DNA of 64,000 nt from Bacteroidales bacterium UBA1756 (GTDB lineage Bacteria; Bacteroidota; Bacteroidia; Bacteroidales; WCHB1-69). Location of the stretch: the NCBI GenBank assembly GCA_002314795.1, contig DCHI01000007.1:18041-82040 (forward strand), written 5' to 3'. The position numbers and the translations under genes were made by a program. This document shows, piece by piece, positions 61,311 through 64,000 of the stretch; the stretch's first letter is position 1, and each line of letters begins with the position of its first letter. A model generated the notes under the pieces. The model was not told the origin of the DNA. It was given only the letters and a program-made list of their open reading frames with translations, and ran no database searches.

Positions 61311-61721
61311 TTAGAAGTAATTGATGATTTCAACTGTGGTCCCTTTTCCGACGACGGAATTGACTATCAGCTTGTCGGAATTGTTCTTCATATTAGGCAG
61401 TCCCATTCCTGCACCGAATCCCATTTCACGCACTTCGGGTGAGGCGGTGGAGAAACCTTGTTCCATTGCCTTGTCGATGTCGGGGATTCCTGGACCTTCG
61501 TCTTCCAAACGGATGGAGACGCTGTTTTCTTCCAGGTCAACGAAGATGGTGCCACGGTATGCGTGTGCCACAATGTTGACCTCGGCTTCGTAAAGAGCCA
61601 CGACGGTACGTTTTACAATGCTCGGATTGACACCAAGCTGCTTCAGCATCTTCTTTACCTCGCTGGAAGTGGTACCGGCGTTGGTAAAGTCCCCTCCTTC
61701 AACTTTATACTCGAAATGCAT
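61311..61721 (-). CDS. RsbT-like anti-sigma regulatory ATPase/kinase
   Basis: 136 residues. GHKL fold of the RsbT/RsbW type: VALYEAEVNIVAHAY (N-box), LEDEGPGIPDIDKAM (G1) and GFGAGMGLPNMKNNSD (G2), then GKGTTVEIINYF. Such proteins phosphorylate STAS proteins or switch partners. Two nt separate it from the hydrogenase-like gene and 11 nt from the second DRTGG gene. No STAS gene lies in this operon. Confidence 0.88.
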   Translation of the reverse strand: MHFEYKVEGGDFTNAGTTSSEVKKMLKQLGVNPSIVKRTVVALYEAEVNIVAHAYRGTIFVDLEENSVSIRLEDEGPGIPDIDKAMEQGFSTASPEVREMGFGAGMGLPNMKNNSDKLIVNSVVGKGTTVEIINYF

Positions 61722-61732
61722 AATTCAAAATT

Positions 61733-62080
61733 TTAGTAAACTCCTGGCAGACCGGCGCTGTACAGGAGCCCGGCCGTGCGATATAAAGAAAAACTGGTTG
61801 AGAGCAATGTCATTTCATTCTCTTCCGCCAATTCTTTCATCTCTTCGGTCACTTGTTTACCTCTGACGAAGAGAATGATTTTGATGTCTGACATTTCGCA
61901 AGTCCTGATTGTCTGTACGTTACACAGTCCCGTGATGAGGATGACTGTTTTATCAGTATGCAATGTCAGCACATCGCTCATTAAATCGGATGCGAAGGCG
62001 CAGTCGACTTCTTTGTCAATACTGGCCCCGCCTTCTACAATTGTCCCTGAAATCAGGCTGTTGATGTTTTCTATTTTCAT
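61733..62080 (-). CDS. DRTGG-domain protein (copy B)
   Basis: 115 residues, similar in layout to copy A: GTIVEGGASIDKEVDCAFASDLMSDVL (quoted only to show the shared SDLMSDVL core), TVILITGLCNVQTIRTCEM and IILFVRGKQVTEEM. It follows tyrS by 2 nt. Having two diverged DRTGG proteins, one on each side of the hydrogenase-like protein and RsbT-like kinase, suggests two inputs or a heteromer. Confidence 0.82.
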   Translation of the reverse strand: MKIENINSLISGTIVEGGASIDKEVDCAFASDLMSDVLTLHTDKTVILITGLCNVQTIRTCEMSDIKIILFVRGKQVTEEMKELAEENEMTLLSTSFSLYRTAGLLYSAGLPGVY

Positions 62081-62082
62081 AG

Positions 62083-63369
62083 TTAATCTACCTTTACAAT
62101 ATGATAGCTTTTCTTTCCTTTTTGTAAAAGGATGTATTTCCCATTGATTAAAGAGTCGGTGTTGACCACGTATGTTTCGTTCACCTTCATCTTGTTTACG
62201 GAGATGCCGTTGCCTTTCAACTCGCGGCGAGCTTCGCCCTTCGATGCCAACATCTGCGTGGTTTCGGACAGCAGGTCAATAATGGAGATGCCATTTTCAA
62301 TGTTTTCACGAGATACGGAAGTTTGTGCAACTCCGTCAAACACAGAGAGAAACATACTTTCTGACAAGGAAGCCAATTCTTCGGCTGTTCCTTTGCCAAA
62401 CAAAATTTCAGACGCACTGACGGCGGCTTCATAGTCGGCTTCGGAGTGAACACGAATGGTAAGGTCTTTGGCCAACGCTTTTTGCAGCACGCGAAGGTGC
62501 GGAGCCGCTTCGTGTTCTTTTTCCATCGCCTCAATCTCTTCTTTGGAATAAAGGGTGAAGATTCGGATGTATTTTTTCGAATCTTCGTCACTGCAATTCA
62601 GCCAGAACTGATAGAAAGTGTAAGGAGTGGTGCGTTCGGGATCCAACCAGATGTTGCCTTTTTCCGTTTTACCAAACTTGCCGCCATCGGCTTTGGTAAT
62701 GAGCGGGCAAGTGAGGGCGAATGCCTCGCCATTGGTTTTGCGGCGAATCAGCTCGGTGCCGGTTGTGATATTGCCCCATTGGTCGGAGCCGCCCATCTGC
62801 AACTTGCAGTTATAGTTCTGGTTGAGGTACATAAAGTCGTATCCCTGAACCAATTGATAGGAAAATTCGGTGAAAGACATTCCGTCGCCTTCGCCGTTGA
62901 AACGTTTTTTGACAGAATCCTTGGCCATCATATAATTGACGGTGATGTGCTTTCCAATGTCACGGATAAAGTCGAGGAACGAGAATTGGCTCATCCAATC
63001 GTAGTTGTTGACGAGGATGGCGGCATTGGGTTCTTTGCTATCAAAATCAAGGAATTTGGAAAGTTGTTTGCGGATGCCTTCCTGATTGTGACGAAGGGTT
63101 TCTGCGTCCAAAAGATTACGTTCCTGAGACTTTCCAGACGGGTCGCCAATCATACCGGTAGCGCCGCCCAACAGTACGATGGGGCGGTGTCCGCATTCCT
63201 GCAAATGCTTGAGCATCATTACTCCAACCAAGTGACCAATATGGAGGGAGTCGGCGGTCGGGTCAATTCCGACGTAAGCTGTTGTCATCTCTTTTTGAAG
63301 TTGTTCTTCCGTGCCGGGCATCATATCGTGAATCATCCCGCGCCATTTCAATTCTTCAGTAAAATTCAT
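62083..63369 (-). CDS. tyrS: Tyrosyl-tRNA synthetase
   Basis: 428 residues, class I. HIGH is at 43-46 (SLHIGHLVG), the KMSKS equivalent is KFGKT at 231-235, and GSDQWGN and TYR-site residues ([16 protein letters not shown]) are present. An S4 RNA-binding domain ends the protein. It charges tRNA-Tyr. It starts 32 nt after the DUF2147 gene and heads the DRTGG/hydrogenase-like set with a 2-nt gap, so a housekeeping gene drives the signalling genes. Confidence 0.96.
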   Translation of the reverse strand: MNFTEELKWRGMIHDMMPGTEEQLQKEMTTAYVGIDPTADSLHIGHLVGVMMLKHLQECGHRPIVLLGGATGMIGDPSGKSQERNLLDAETLRHNQEGIRKQLSKFLDFDSKEPNAAILVNNYDWMSQFSFLDFIRDIGKHITVNYMMAKDSVKKRFNGEGDGMSFTEFSYQLVQGYDFMYLNQNYNCKLQMGGSDQWGNITTGTELIRRKTNGEAFALTCPLITKADGGKFGKTEKGNIWLDPERTTPYTFYQFWLNCSDEDSKKYIRIFTLYSKEEIEAMEKEHEAAPHLRVLQKALAKDLTIRVHSEADYEAAVSASEILFGKGTAEELASLSESMFLSVFDGVAQTSVSRENIENGISIIDLLSETTQMLASKGEARRELKGNGISVNKMKVNETYVVNTDSLINGKYILLQKGKKSYHIVKVD

Positions 63370-63401
63370 TGTAGTAGTTTAATTAACTTCTTTATTATTA
63401 G

Positions 63402-63824
63402 TTATTTTTGAATTCTTTTTTTGCTTTCTTTCGTCCAATAAACCGTTTTTCCCAACATTGCCACGCCCCAATAGCCACGCACTTTCAAGCGGCCGTCGGG
63501 TTCAATGCTCATATAGGTTTTATAGGTTCCTTTTTTTCCCGGATAGGTAAGTACGCCCCCCTGCCATTCGTGATCTTTCGCATTGTATTTCAATCCTTTC
63601 AAAAAAACATAGTTGAGGAATTTTTTCTTTTCAGGATTGCTCACCCACGATACCAGTCCTTCGTAGGTGCCATCGGCGGCCTTGTAAATGTAGTTCTGAG
63701 AACCTTCTTTTGAAAATGGATCGATGGAGTAGTAATATCCCACGATATCGTCGGCCTTCTGGGCGTTCAGCGTACAACTAATTGCTACAAAAAGCAGACA
63801 GAGAATCAAGTTTCTTTTTTTCAT
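63402..63824 (-). CDS. DUF2147-type secreted protein
   Basis: 140 residues with a signal peptide (MKKRNLILCLLFVAISCTLNAQ, cleavage near 22). The fold signature of DUF2147 is recognisable: DIVGYYYSIDPFSKEG, GTYEGLVSWV, LKYNAKDHEWQGGVLTYPGKKGTY (partly quoted) and LKVRGYWGVAMLGKTVYW. A small periplasmic or secreted beta protein, perhaps a glycan or lipid binder; function unknown. It is the first gene of the tyrS operon. Confidence 0.85.
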   Translation of the reverse strand: MKKRNLILCLLFVAISCTLNAQKADDIVGYYYSIDPFSKEGSQNYIYKAADGTYEGLVSWVSNPEKKKFLNYVFLKGLKYNAKDHEWQGGVLTYPGKKGTYKTYMSIEPDGRLKVRGYWGVAMLGKTVYWTKESKKRIQK

Positions 63825-63882
63825 TTAGTTAAATTTGATAGAGAAGGGGATTCAGTTTTTTTTATTTTGAAAAAAGTTGGCG

Positions 63883-63890
63883 CAAAAGTA
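63883..63890 (-). promoter_or_regulatory. -7 promoter element for DUF2147-tyrS operon
   Basis: The minus strand reads TACTTTTG followed by CGCC, 58 nt upstream of the DUF2147 start codon. Confidence 0.58.
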
Positions 63891-63897
63891 CGAATTT

Positions 63898-63935
63898 AGT
63901 TTGTAAAGTTCATAAGGTTTGTAAAGTTTATAATG
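63898..63935. repeat. 9-bp repeat AAAGTTTRT, degenerate
   Basis: About four units of the 9-bp family with two substitutions. As at 23515-23561 it is followed at once by a REP-like hairpin. Confidence 0.8.
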
Positions 63936-63937
63936 TA

Positions 63938-64000
63938 GAGACGCAAATTTTTGCGTCTCAGAAATATTACATTCAAAATTTTTGCGTCTCAGAAATATTA
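63938..64000. repeat. Hairpin and 25-bp direct repeats running off the window edge
   Basis: A perfect 10-bp hairpin, GAGACGCAAA/TTTGCGTCTC with a 2-nt loop, is at 63938-63959. The 25 bases 63945-63969 recur exactly at 63976-64000, a 31-bp period; the second copy ends at the last base of the window, so the array may continue. Confidence 0.88.

Overview
The window is a contiguous piece of a Bacteroidota chromosome, most likely an anaerobic Bacteroidales from a gut or rumen setting. The evidence is: at least five secreted proteins ending in type A type IX secretion (T9SS) sorting domains; two FISUMP-domain proteins; tandem TonB proteins; a gingipain-like C25 protease; and about twenty genes preceded by the Bacteroidota -7 promoter element TAnnTTTG, usually followed by GC. 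Shine-Dalgarno sequences are mostly absent. Metabolism looks fermentative and amino-acid/succinate based: glutamate dehydrogenase, a 4-hydroxybutyrate dehydrogenase, and an acyl-CoA dehydrogenase with EtfB and EtfA.

Layout. 1-9.3 kb: an EF-G gene cut by the window edge, a repeat-rich spacer, two TonB paralogues, a membrane LTA-synthase/sulfatase-family enzyme, a T9SS cargo with a tRNA-dihydrouridine synthase, and an AAA/DUF4143 ATPase. 9.4-20 kb: acd-etfB-etfA, a C25 peptidase, a GH20 hexosaminidase and 4-hydroxybutyrate dehydrogenase. 20-25.3 kb: two GC-rich FISUMP genes and a secreted subtilisin. 25.4-35.6 kb: an accessory block on one strand, read as RhuM-family protein, a 2437-residue NRPS (C-A-T-C-A-T-R), an EcoRI-type restriction endonuclease and its cognate EcoRI-type methyltransferase. 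35.9-48.3 kb: gdhA, an MBOAT/SGNH acyl-transfer pair, a NUDIX / SpoIIE-HATPase fusion / STAS signalling operon, a T9SS protein, a second DUF4143 ATPase bracketed by 31-bp direct repeats, and a serine beta-lactamase-like protein. 48.4-58.2 kb: another secreted subtilisin, pyrH-(2TM)-frr-gcvH, pepT, a four-helix-bundle (S23) gene enclosed by oppositely oriented heptad repeat arrays, dprA and dnaN. 58.2-63.9 kb: a tight operon of DUF2147, tyrS, two DRTGG proteins, an RsbT-like ATPase, a [FeFe]-hydrogenase-like iron-sulfur protein, a PHP protein and a HATPase.

The most notable items are: (1) the NRPS with a terminal reductase, predicted to release a dipeptide (possibly N-acyl) aldehyde or a pyrazinone, placed directly upstream of an EcoRI-type restriction-modification pair in one transcription direction; (2) a restriction enzyme that keeps every EcoRI catalytic and recognition residue I can place, at the same residue numbers; (3) a hydrogenase-like sensor candidate that keeps four H-cluster cysteines but lacks the proton-relay cysteine; (4) DUF4143 ATPase genes that both have upstream repeats with an exact 33-bp period, one also bracketed by 31-bp direct repeats; and (5) several dispersed intergenic repeat families (heptad GAAGTAN, 9-bp AAAGTTTRT, REP-like hairpins).

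No rRNA, tRNA, CRISPR array, prophage or transposase gene was recognised. All assignments come from reading the sequence and from recalled family motifs; no database search was run.
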